Source of the DNA: Pyxidicoccus trucidator
GTDB taxonomy: Bacteria > Myxococcota > Myxococcia > Myxococcales > Myxococcaceae
Reading direction: 5' to 3'
DNA: 64,000 nt
Assembly (NCBI RefSeq): GCF_010894435.1
Contig: NZ_JAAIXZ010000001.1
Coordinates: forward strand, 340,322-404,321
Positions 9,097 through 15,998 of this stretch are shown one piece after another. Position numbers and translations under genes: made by a program. The notes beneath the pieces were generated by a model. It made no database searches. It was not told where the DNA came from and saw only the letters and a program-made list of their open reading frames with translations. The first letter of the stretch is position 1, and every line of letters begins with the position of its first letter.

Positions 9097-10563
9097 ATGC
9101 GCCGAGACGTCGGGGAAGCCGTGAGGAACACGCTGCTGGCGGGGCTCACGTTGCTGGCGGGCTGCGCCGGCACGGTGAAGGCGCCTTATCCGCCCATCCG
9201 CGCGGACACCTCTCCGGCGGCGCTGGAGCGCGGGGCCGCCATCTTCCATGCGAGCTGCGAGTCCTGCCACCGCGGCGGTGACGCGGAGACGGCCTCCGGC
9301 GCGCCGCTGCGCGAGCTGCCCTCGTACATGGGCAGCTTCCACGCGGCCAATCTCACGGCGCACCCGAAGGCAGGCATCGGCTCCTTGACGGACGAGGAGC
9401 TGGCGCGCGCCATCCGCTACGCGGTGAGCCGTGACGGACGGCTGATGGTGATGCCCAGCTATGGAATGGGCGACTCGGACCTGGCGGCGGTGCTGGGGTT
9501 CATGCGCTCGGGGCATCCGCTGTTCACGCCGGAGGCGCAGCCCGCGCCGCGCTCGGAGTTCAGCTTCTTTGGCGGCCTGGGCTTCCGGGTGATTACAGGC
9601 AACGAGCCCATTGAACGTCCCGTCTCGGGCATCCCCGTGCCGGCCAAGGCGGCGACGCTGGAGTACGGCCGCTACATGGCGCACGACGTGTACGACTGCG
9701 CGTCGTGTCACACCGACGGCTTCAGCCCGCGCAAGACGGAGGGCGACGACGTCTACTCCGGCGGAATGGCTTTCATCGACCCGGCGGGGGACAAGGTCCG
9801 CTCCAGCAACATCACCTTTCACGAGACGGGCCTCGCCCACTGGACGCTGGAGGACTTCACCCGCGCGGTGAGAGATGGCCTCGCCCCGGATGGCTCCGCG
9901 CTGCGCTCGCCCATGCCGCGCTTCCGGGGCATGGACGACGTGGAGGCTCGCGCCCTCTATGACTTCCTGCGCTCCGTGCCCGCGAAGGACAACGAGGTGA
10001 AGGGCGCCCGGCCCCGCCTCACCGCCACCTCCGTGCGCCCGACCTGGGTGGCCACGGGAGCCGCGACGGAGACCGCTCCCGAGGCCGGGGCCGACGTCGA
10101 CCCGGAGACCGCGAGCACCGTGGCGGAGGCCGCGGCCCTGAGCCACCAGGAGCCCTCCGGTGCCGTGGGCACGCAGGCGGCGACGGGCGGCACCGCGTCC
10201 ACGAGCGCCTCGCCAGCGGAGACGAGCGGCGCGGTGGGGACCTCCTCCACGTCGGCACCGACCGTGCGTGCGGCGCCCCAGCGGAAGCCGCGTCCCGCCG
10301 AGCCGAAGGTGGATGCGCCGAAGCTCTTCGTTCAGCTCGGCTGTGCGAGCTGCCACGCGCCGGGAGCCCGCTACCACGACCGGCTCGCGCGAGCGTCCAG
10401 CCGGAGCGACGCGGAGCTGGTGCGCTGGGTGCGCAACCCTGAACAGTTCCTCCCGGGCACCCCCATGCCCACCTACGCGGACCTCATCGACGAGCGGACC
10501 GCGCGGGCCCTGGTGCGCTGGGTGAAGGCCGGCGGTCCGGCCTCGCTGCCTCCGACGCGCTGA
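9097..10563 (+). CDS. Tri-heme cytochrome c lipoprotein
   Basis: A 488-residue exported cytochrome. The N-terminus has a lipoprotein signal ending in LLAGCAG, so the protein is probably anchored to a membrane facing the periplasm. Three CxxCH heme sites occur: CESCH (54-58), CASCH (201-205) and CASCH (416-420). The first two belong to cytochrome-c domains like those of alcohol/aldehyde dehydrogenase subunits; the third lies behind a long Ala/Thr/Ser/Pro-rich linker (about 310-405) that could let it swing between partners. The ATG at 9097 follows GCAGAGGA. No dehydrogenase partner is encoded nearby, so its electron donor and acceptor are unknown. Confidence 0.88.
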   Translation: MRRDVGEAVRNTLLAGLTLLAGCAGTVKAPYPPIRADTSPAALERGAAIFHASCESCHRGGDAETASGAPLRELPSYMGSFHAANLTAHPKAGIGSLTDEELARAIRYAVSRDGRLMVMPSYGMGDSDLAAVLGFMRSGHPLFTPEAQPAPRSEFSFFGGLGFRVITGNEPIERPVSGIPVPAKAATLEYGRYMAHDVYDCASCHTDGFSPRKTEGDDVYSGGMAFIDPAGDKVRSSNITFHETGLAHWTLEDFTRAVRDGLAPDGSALRSPMPRFRGMDDVEARALYDFLRSVPAKDNEVKGARPRLTATSVRPTWVATGAATETAPEAGADVDPETASTVAEAAALSHQEPSGAVGTQAATGGTASTSASPAETSGAVGTSSTSAPTVRAAPQRKPRPAEPKVDAPKLFVQLGCASCHAPGARYHDRLARASSRSDAELVRWVRNPEQFLPGTPMPTYADLIDERTARALVRWVKAGGPASLPPTR

Positions 10564-10787
10564 GAGGGTTCCGCGCCCGGCGTGCGCGAAGTCTGGCCAT
10601 GTCGGGTCCTCGCGACAGGTGTTGAGCAGGCTTCGCACTCGACGTGTGCCCAATCTGGCGGTGTCACGTCCTGCCAGTGCGTGCCGGAGTGATTCGCACC
10701 CGGGCGGGTGGGAAATGACAGGCGAAATAGCCAGAGAAACGCCCCCTCGACGTATCCGGTTTGGAAGTTCCTCGTGGGTGCGCCTTT

Positions 10788-10860
10788 GGTTGCACTCCCG
10801 GGGCGCGTGCCACTCCGGTGCTAACCGGCCCCTGCCCCGGGGTGGCACGTGTAACTTCCC
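10788..10860. promoter_or_regulatory. Upstream element shared with the 36.4-kb promoter region
   Basis: The 377-bp gap 10564-10940 has no convincing gene. It contains GGTTGCACTCCCG at 10788-10800 and TGTAACTTCCC at 10850-10860, both of which recur (one T for C) in the same order upstream of the secreted protein gene at 36511. The first motif lies 141 bp before the start codon here and 133 bp before it there. The gap also has an imperfect repeat around 10591 and 10652 sharing TCTGGC..TGTC..GTCCT. A common regulator or promoter is possible but unproven. Confidence 0.3.
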
Positions 10861-10940
10861 TTCGCACGGACTGTCGTGCCGCGCGTGCCCCGAGGTAGCG
10901 AGGGCTGCGCCCGGAGCCCGGCTCGCATAGCGTGGGCCCC

Positions 10941-12227
10941 ATGACGGAGTGCCTCCTCAACATCGACCTGGGCGAGCTTCCCGGGGAGGACGAACAGCTC
11001 TACACGCTCGCCCACGTGGCCAACATCGCCTGTGGCGGACACGCGGGGGACGACGCGTCCATGCGCCGCGCGCTGGAGCTGTGCGCTCGTCATGGCACCC
11101 GCGCCGGCGTGCATCCTTCGTATGAGGACCGCGAGGGCTTCGGCCGCCAGGCCCTGGACGTCACGCCCGAGGTGCTGCGAAGCCAGGTGGCCGGCCAGTG
11201 CGCCCGGCTCGCGCGGCTGGCCGTGGGCCAGGGCGTGCCGGTGCGCTACGCCAAGCCACATGGAGCGCTCTACCACGCGGCCAATGCGTCCCCGGCCCTG
11301 GCCCGCGCGGTGGTGGAGGGCGTGGTGGAGGCGCTGGGACGGAGCATCACCGTCATCGGCCCGGGCGCGGGAGCCCTGCGGGACGCGGCCCGGGAGGCAG
11401 GGCTGGACTACGCCCGAGAGGGCTTCGCGGACCGGGGCACCCGGACGGACGGAACGCTCATTCCGCGCGGGCAGCCCGGGGCCGTCCTCACCGAACCCGC
11501 GCGAGCCCGGGAGAACGCCGTGCGCCTGGCCACGGGCGGCGCGGTGGACACCCTCTGTGTGCACGGTGACACGCCGGGCGCGGTGGAGCTGGCCCGCGAG
11601 GTGCGCTCCACGCTGGATGCGCTGGCCCTGCCCTCCGAGCCCCTGGGAGACGGCGCGCTGCGGCTGACGCTGCCCGAGGGCCTGGAGCGCCGGGCCGCGC
11701 ACGATGCGCTGTGCGCCCTGCCCGGGGTGGTGGACGCCGTCATCGCCGAGGAGCACGCCTGCGTGTACTTCGACCCGGACGCGCCACCCGACGAGCCCCG
11801 ACTGGCCCTGGCGCGACTGCTGCGAGCGCCAGCGCCCACGGACCTGCGCCCGCCCACCACCATCCGCGTGTGCTACGACGGGCCGGACCTGGAAGCGGTG
11901 GCGACCCGCGCGGGCTTGACGGTGGAGGCGGTGACGAAGCTCCACACGGCCCGCGAGTACACGGTGCGCTGCGTGGGCTTCCTGCCAGGCTTCGCCTACC
12001 TGGGCGAGGTGGACACGCGCATCGCCGCGCCCCGGCTGGCCACGCCGCGCACGCGGGTGCCGGCGCTGGCGGTGGGAATCGCCGGTGGGCGCACGGGGGT
12101 GTACCCCTTCGCGTCGCCCGGAGGGTGGAACCTCATCGGCACCGCGCTGGACTTCACCGCCTTCACGCCGGAGCAGGGCGCGCTGCTGCGGCTCGGAGAC
12201 CGGGTGCGCTTCGAGCGGGTGGAGTGA
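10941..12227 (+). CDS. pxpAB: PxpA-PxpB fusion, 5-oxoprolinase subunits A and B
   Basis: A 428-residue protein that joins two normally separate subunits of the ATP-dependent 5-oxoprolinase, which opens pyroglutamate to glutamate. Residues 1-230 are a LamB/YcsF (PxpA) domain: NIDLGELPGEDE, VANIACGGHAGD, GVHPSYEDREGFGR and YAKPHGALYHA. Residues about 235-428 are a KipI (PxpB) domain, with VRCVGFLPGFAYLGEVD and the closing GGRTGVYPFASPGGWNLIG. Both halves are in one uninterrupted frame with no stop or restart. The ATG at 10941 was chosen over one three codons earlier because PxpA proteins begin here. pxpC follows with a 1-bp overlap, so all three activities are made together. Confidence 0.9.
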   Translation: MTECLLNIDLGELPGEDEQLYTLAHVANIACGGHAGDDASMRRALELCARHGTRAGVHPSYEDREGFGRQALDVTPEVLRSQVAGQCARLARLAVGQGVPVRYAKPHGALYHAANASPALARAVVEGVVEALGRSITVIGPGAGALRDAAREAGLDYAREGFADRGTRTDGTLIPRGQPGAVLTEPARARENAVRLATGGAVDTLCVHGDTPGAVELAREVRSTLDALALPSEPLGDGALRLTLPEGLERRAAHDALCALPGVVDAVIAEEHACVYFDPDAPPDEPRLALARLLRAPAPTDLRPPTTIRVCYDGPDLEAVATRAGLTVEAVTKLHTAREYTVRCVGFLPGFAYLGEVDTRIAAPRLATPRTRVPALAVGIAGGRTGVYPFASPGGWNLIGTALDFTAFTPEQGALLRLGDRVRFERVE

Positions 12228-13105
12228 TGGCGGGCTGGCTCGAAATCACGGGCGTGGGAGGCCCGGCCACGGTTCAGGACGCCGGCAGGCCCGGGCAGAT
12301 GCACCATGGCGTTCCATCGGGAGGACCGCTGGTGCCGGAGCTGCTCGCCCTGGCCAACCGCGCGGTGGGCAACGCGTGGGGCCTGGCCGCCCTGGAGTCC
12401 TTCGGTCGGCTGGAGCTGCGGGTGCGCGGTCGGGAGGCGCGAGTCTCGGTGGACGGCCGCGCCTTCGAGGTGGCCGAGGGAGAGACCTTCACCGTGCCCG
12501 CGCCGGAGTCCACGAGCGTGCGCTACGTCGCGGTGGCGGGTGGGCTCGCGGTGCCGGAAGTGCTGGGAGGACGGGGCACGCTGCTGGTGGCGCGCCTGGG
12601 CGGACACGAGGGCCGCGCGCTGCGCCCGGGGGACGTGCTCCCGCTGGGTGACAGGGAAGGCACGCCAGAGACGCTGGAGCCCGGAGACGCACTGGATGCG
12701 ACGGCGCCCATCCGCGTGACGCTCGGCCCGGACCTGGAGCGCTTCGACACGGCAACGAGGGCCTCGCTGCTGGCCGACACCTTCACCGTGTCACCCGCGA
12801 CGGACAGGGTGGGAATGCGACTGAGGGGCCCCGCGCTGGCACATGGCGACGAAGGGGCAGGCACCTCACGCCCCATGGTGCGCGGAGCCATTCAAGTGAC
12901 GCTGTCGGGCGAGCCCATCGTGCTCGGCCCGGACCACCCGACGACGGGAGGCTATCCCCTCATCGCCGCCGTCATCCGCGCAGACTGGGGCCGTCTCAGC
13001 GCACGCCGTCCGGGCGCGCCCGTGCGCTTCCAGGCCGTCAGCACGGCGGAGGCCCGAGAGGCGTGGCGCCAGCATGTGGAGCGCTTCGGGTCCGCCCTGC
13101 GCTGA
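12227..13105 (+). CDS. pxpC: 5-oxoprolinase subunit C (KipA family)
   Basis: A 292-residue biotin-dependent-carboxylase-like protein (KipA/PxpC). The N-terminus GVGGPATVQDAGRPGQMHHG and the SGPLVPELLALANRAVGN-like segment match the family, as do SPATDRVGMRLRGPAL and LGPDHPTTGGYPLIAAVI near the C-terminus. It completes the 5-oxoprolinase set with the pxpAB fusion just upstream; its ATG overlaps the preceding TGA by one base, so translation is coupled. Length is typical. Confidence 0.9.
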   Translation: MAGWLEITGVGGPATVQDAGRPGQMHHGVPSGGPLVPELLALANRAVGNAWGLAALESFGRLELRVRGREARVSVDGRAFEVAEGETFTVPAPESTSVRYVAVAGGLAVPEVLGGRGTLLVARLGGHEGRALRPGDVLPLGDREGTPETLEPGDALDATAPIRVTLGPDLERFDTATRASLLADTFTVSPATDRVGMRLRGPALAHGDEGAGTSRPMVRGAIQVTLSGEPIVLGPDHPTTGGYPLIAAVIRADWGRLSARRPGAPVRFQAVSTAEAREAWRQHVERFGSALR

Positions 13106-13138
13106 TGCCCCAGGCCGACGCGCGAGCGAGAGGCGACG

Positions 13139-13714
13139 TCAGGGCGCCTCCAGCTCCGGGGGCCACAGCGCACCGAGGTGCAGCTCGAGGTCCTCGAAGG
13201 GCTCGGCCCGGACCCGGGCCTCGCCGGAGTACGTGCCTCGCGGCAGCCATTGCTCACCCTGCTTCCGGAAGACCTCCAGCGTGCGCGACGCCGGGTCCAC
13301 CAGCCACACGTACTCCACACCCTCGCGCGCGTAGATCTCCCGCTTGCGCTTCCGGTCCAGCGTCGCGGTCGACGGAGAGAGCACCTCGCAGACCCAGTCG
13401 GGTGCCAGGGTGAAATAGGGCACCCGCCGCATCTGCGGCATGCGCTCGCGCCGCCAGCCGGCGATGTCCGGAACCAGCACGTCCTGGCCGAAGTGCAGCT
13501 CGGGCTCATCGACAATCCACCAGCCGCCGGGACCTCCCTGCCCGACCTGGAAGGCCGTCAGCAGCAGACCTCCCAGCACGGAGTACGCCACCGCATGCGG
13601 GCTCGCCGGCCGCGGCATGGCGATGAGCTCTCCGTCGATGATCTGCCCGACCATGTTCTCGGGCAGTGCCTCGATGTCCGCATACGTCGCCGGACGCTTC
13701 GTCTCTTTGCTCAT
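13139..13714 (-). CDS. Uma2-family (DUF820) putative restriction-fold nuclease
   Basis: A 191-residue protein with the PD-(D/E)xK layout of Uma2 proteins: MVGQIIDGELIAMPRPA near the N-terminus, VPDIAGWRRE, WVCEVLSPSTATLDRKRKRE with the ExL..S..T pattern, then YAREGVEYVWLVDP. Uma2 proteins are very numerous in myxobacteria and cyanobacteria and their substrates are mostly unknown. The start at 13714 (MSKETKRP) has GGGGAG upstream; the frame stays open for 30 more codons, which are less conserved in character. It is convergent with pxpC and faces the sigma factor gene across a 262-bp gap. Confidence 0.88.
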   Translation of the reverse strand: MSKETKRPATYADIEALPENMVGQIIDGELIAMPRPASPHAVAYSVLGGLLLTAFQVGQGGPGGWWIVDEPELHFGQDVLVPDIAGWRRERMPQMRRVPYFTLAPDWVCEVLSPSTATLDRKRKREIYAREGVEYVWLVDPASRTLEVFRKQGEQWLPRGTYSGEARVRAEPFEDLELHLGALWPPELEAP

Positions 13715-13976
13715 CTCGGTACTCCCCGGTCCTCCAAGCTCCAACCCTTCCATCATCAGCCCTGCCTCCCAGGAGTGAAACCCCACCTGCGACGGTGTGT
13801 CCACTCCTTCCTACTCCCCAGGTCTGACAACCGGCCGGGCGACCCTCCCCTGCCGGGTGGGCCGGAAAAATCGTCCGGAAGGGGTGAGGAAAAGAATCCG
13901 CCACCGCCGTTGAGAGGGACAGAAGGGGAGACTGGCCTTGCAACCTGCTTGCTCGGGTACAGAAGTTTCGAAGACC

Positions 13977-14555
13977 ATGGGCACCTCGCGGAGGAAACGC
14001 CACGTGGAGCTGCGACAGAGCCCAGCACCTGCCGTGGGGGCCTCGAAAGACGCGGGGCTCGAGCAGCTCCGGCGCGACCTGGCACAGGCCGTCTCCCGGG
14101 TCTGCCCCCCCACCATGGCCGACCGACGCGATGACCTGGTGCAGAACGCGATGATGCGCGTCATGGAGCTCCAGCGACGAGCCCCCGAGCATGCCCCGCT
14201 GTCGCCGGCCTACCTGTACCGCGTCGCATACACGGCGCTCATCGACGAGGTACGCAACGTGGGTCGGCGCCGCGAAGTGGCGATGGACGTGGTGGAAGCG
14301 CTGCCCGAGCAGCCGACCTCACCGGACAACCCGGAGCGCGCCGCGGGGGCCGCGCAGATTGGCCGCGCGGTGCGCGACTGCCTGCAGAAGCTCGCGGAGG
14401 ACCGCCGCCTCGCGGTGACGCTGTACCTGCAGGGCCACACCATTCCAGAAGCCGCGGCGCTGCTCGCCTGGGAAGGCAAGCGCACCGAGAACCTTGTCTA
14501 CCGTGGGCTGAGCGCGCTGCGCGCCTGCCTCGCGCTGAAGGGAGTCGAGCCGTGA
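13977..14555 (+). CDS. RNA polymerase sigma factor, ECF type
   Basis: A 192-residue sigma-70 family protein with region 2 (RDDLVQNAMMRVMELQRRA, then AYLYRVAYTALIDEVRNVGR) and region 4 (QKLAEDRRLAVTLYLQGHTIPEAAALLAW, then RTENLVYRGLSALRACL). It ends in a 4-bp overlap with the gene for a membrane protein that looks like its anti-sigma factor. It heads an operon with a secreted protein and a CHAT protein, which are likely its targets. The ATG at 13977 was preferred to a TTG 13 codons upstream; neither has a strong ribosome site. The sigma family is clear; the ECF subgroup is not identified. Confidence 0.85.
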   Translation: MGTSRRKRHVELRQSPAPAVGASKDAGLEQLRRDLAQAVSRVCPPTMADRRDDLVQNAMMRVMELQRRAPEHAPLSPAYLYRVAYTALIDEVRNVGRRREVAMDVVEALPEQPTSPDNPERAAGAAQIGRAVRDCLQKLAEDRRLAVTLYLQGHTIPEAAALLAWEGKRTENLVYRGLSALRACLALKGVEP

Positions 14556-15319
14556 GCGAGCGCCCGCCCGACGACGACACGCCCGATGCCGCCGCCGTCG
14601 AGCGCCTCCGCGCGGCCTTCCGTTCCGGGGATGCGCCGGAGCAGGACGGCGAGCCCGTGGACCCGGACCGCATCTGGCGCGCGGTGACGGGTGAGGCGTC
14701 CCCCGAGGAGCGCCGTGAGGTCATCGCCCGCGTGGCGGCCGACCCCGCCTGGGCCACCGCCTGGCGCCTCGCCCACGCCCTGTCGCAAGCCGCGGCGGCG
14801 GCGCCCCAGGAGGCTCCGGCCAGCGTCACGTCCCCCGCGGACCTGCGCGCCCGTCGCGACACGGAGGGTTCCAGGTCCCGGGGACGCCGCTTCCACTTCG
14901 CCTGGAGCCGCCCTGTCTGGGGCGCGGTGGCGACGGCAGCGCTCGTGCTCATCGTGGTGGGCGTCTCCGTGCGGCAGTCGGGCGTCCCCGGGCAGGAGGG
15001 CGGCGACACGCCCACCCTGCGTGGAGGGGACTCGCTGGCCGTCGTCTCCCGGCTCCCCGAGGACGCGCCGCTGCCCCGGACCGACTGCGTGCTGCGCTGG
15101 AGCGAGGGGCCCGAGGGTACGCGCTGGTCGCTCCAGCTCTCGTCGGAGGACCTGAGCCTGGTCCACCGCGCGGACTCGCTGACGAAGAGCGAGTACCGGG
15201 TGCCCGCCGAGGTGCTCGCGGCGGTGCCGCCGGGAACGAAGCTGCTGTGGCAGGTCGAGGCGCGCCTGCCGGACGGACAGGTGCAGCGCAGCGCCACGTT
15301 CGTGAACCGGATTCAGTGA
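14552..15319 (+). CDS. Putative membrane anti-sigma factor
   Basis: A 255-residue single-pass membrane protein. Residues 1-115 are cytoplasmic, acidic and helical (PEERREVIARVAADPAWATA resembles the sigma-binding helix of anti-sigma factors), residues 122-141 form the membrane helix (VWGAVATAALVLIVVGVSV), and 142-255 would be periplasmic. The periplasmic part ends with a beta-rich stretch (LLWQVEARLPDGQVQRSATF). There is no zinc-binding HxxxCxxC motif. The GTG start at 14552 overlaps the sigma gene stop (GTGA). Function as anti-sigma is inferred from topology and coupling. Confidence 0.75.
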   Translation: MSERPPDDDTPDAAAVERLRAAFRSGDAPEQDGEPVDPDRIWRAVTGEASPEERREVIARVAADPAWATAWRLAHALSQAAAAAPQEAPASVTSPADLRARRDTEGSRSRGRRFHFAWSRPVWGAVATAALVLIVVGVSVRQSGVPGQEGGDTPTLRGGDSLAVVSRLPEDAPLPRTDCVLRWSEGPEGTRWSLQLSSEDLSLVHRADSLTKSEYRVPAEVLAAVPPGTKLLWQVEARLPDGQVQRSATFVNRIQ

Positions 15320-15351
15320 AGCTGTCCGCTCGAAAGAAGAGGGGGACTCAT

Positions 15352-15918
15352 ATGAAGGCAACGAGGATGACGATGGGGTGGACCGCGGTGCGCATCGGAG
15401 TGCTGGCGCTCGCAACCTTGCTGGGGGGCATGACGGAGGCGCAGGCACAGACACAGGTGACGTCGACGACGCCAAACCCGACCGTCAAGGTGACGACGCC
15501 GCTCGTCGTCGGCGCCACGCATGACACCGTGGTGGCCTCGCTGGTGGATGCCGGCATCATGACGGGTGACACGGTGATGGTGACGCTGCGCCTGGTTGAC
15601 GCCGCCGGGGCGGTAGTGGCCCAGACCTCGGGCCTGGTGAGCGAGAGCATGCCCCTGCGCTTGAGCTACCGGGCGACCTCGGCCGGCGGGCTCTCCGCGC
15701 AGGTCCTCGTCCCGCTGACGGAGGTCGGGCTCTCCCTGCCCTTGTTGTCGGTGGAACGCTGGAGTCCCGCGGTCTGGCCGCCTCCGCGGGAGCCGGAACC
15801 GGAAGCCTGCCTCATGCCTCGCACCCAGAGGCCTCCTCCAACCGAGGGGCCGGTGACGTTCTGCCTGCAGCTCGACCCCAGGTGCCCCTGCGGCATGGTC
15901 CCTGCCGGCCCGCAGTGA
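15352..15918 (+). CDS. Secreted hypothetical protein
   Basis: A 188-residue protein with a Sec signal peptide (hydrophobic residues 12-26, likely cut after AQA at about residue 32). The mature part starts with a beta-rich Thr/Val domain (PTVKVTTPLVVGATHDTVVA) of about 110 residues and finishes with a Pro/Cys-containing tail (FCLQLDPRCPCGMVP). No known family is recognised. The ATG at 15352 has GAGGGGG at a good distance. It sits between the anti-sigma gene and the CHAT gene, so it may be a sensor, a cofactor or a substrate of the CHAT protein; that is only suggested by position. Confidence 0.75.
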   Translation: MKATRMTMGWTAVRIGVLALATLLGGMTEAQAQTQVTSTTPNPTVKVTTPLVVGATHDTVVASLVDAGIMTGDTVMVTLRLVDAAGAVVAQTSGLVSESMPLRLSYRATSAGGLSAQVLVPLTEVGLSLPLLSVERWSPAVWPPPREPEPEACLMPRTQRPPPTEGPVTFCLQLDPRCPCGMVPAGPQ

Positions 15919-15998
15919 CTCCGGCCGCGCCCCGCCACATGGCCGCCACGGGGCAATGACTTCCGGCGGTTCCCGTCACCCGGTAATAGAGTGGCGGG

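Noticed and set aside
8581-10848. A 755-codon minus-strand frame overlapping the cytochrome gene
   Set aside because: The plus-strand product has three CxxCH sites and a lipobox; the minus-strand frame has only low-complexity Arg/Gly/His sequence.
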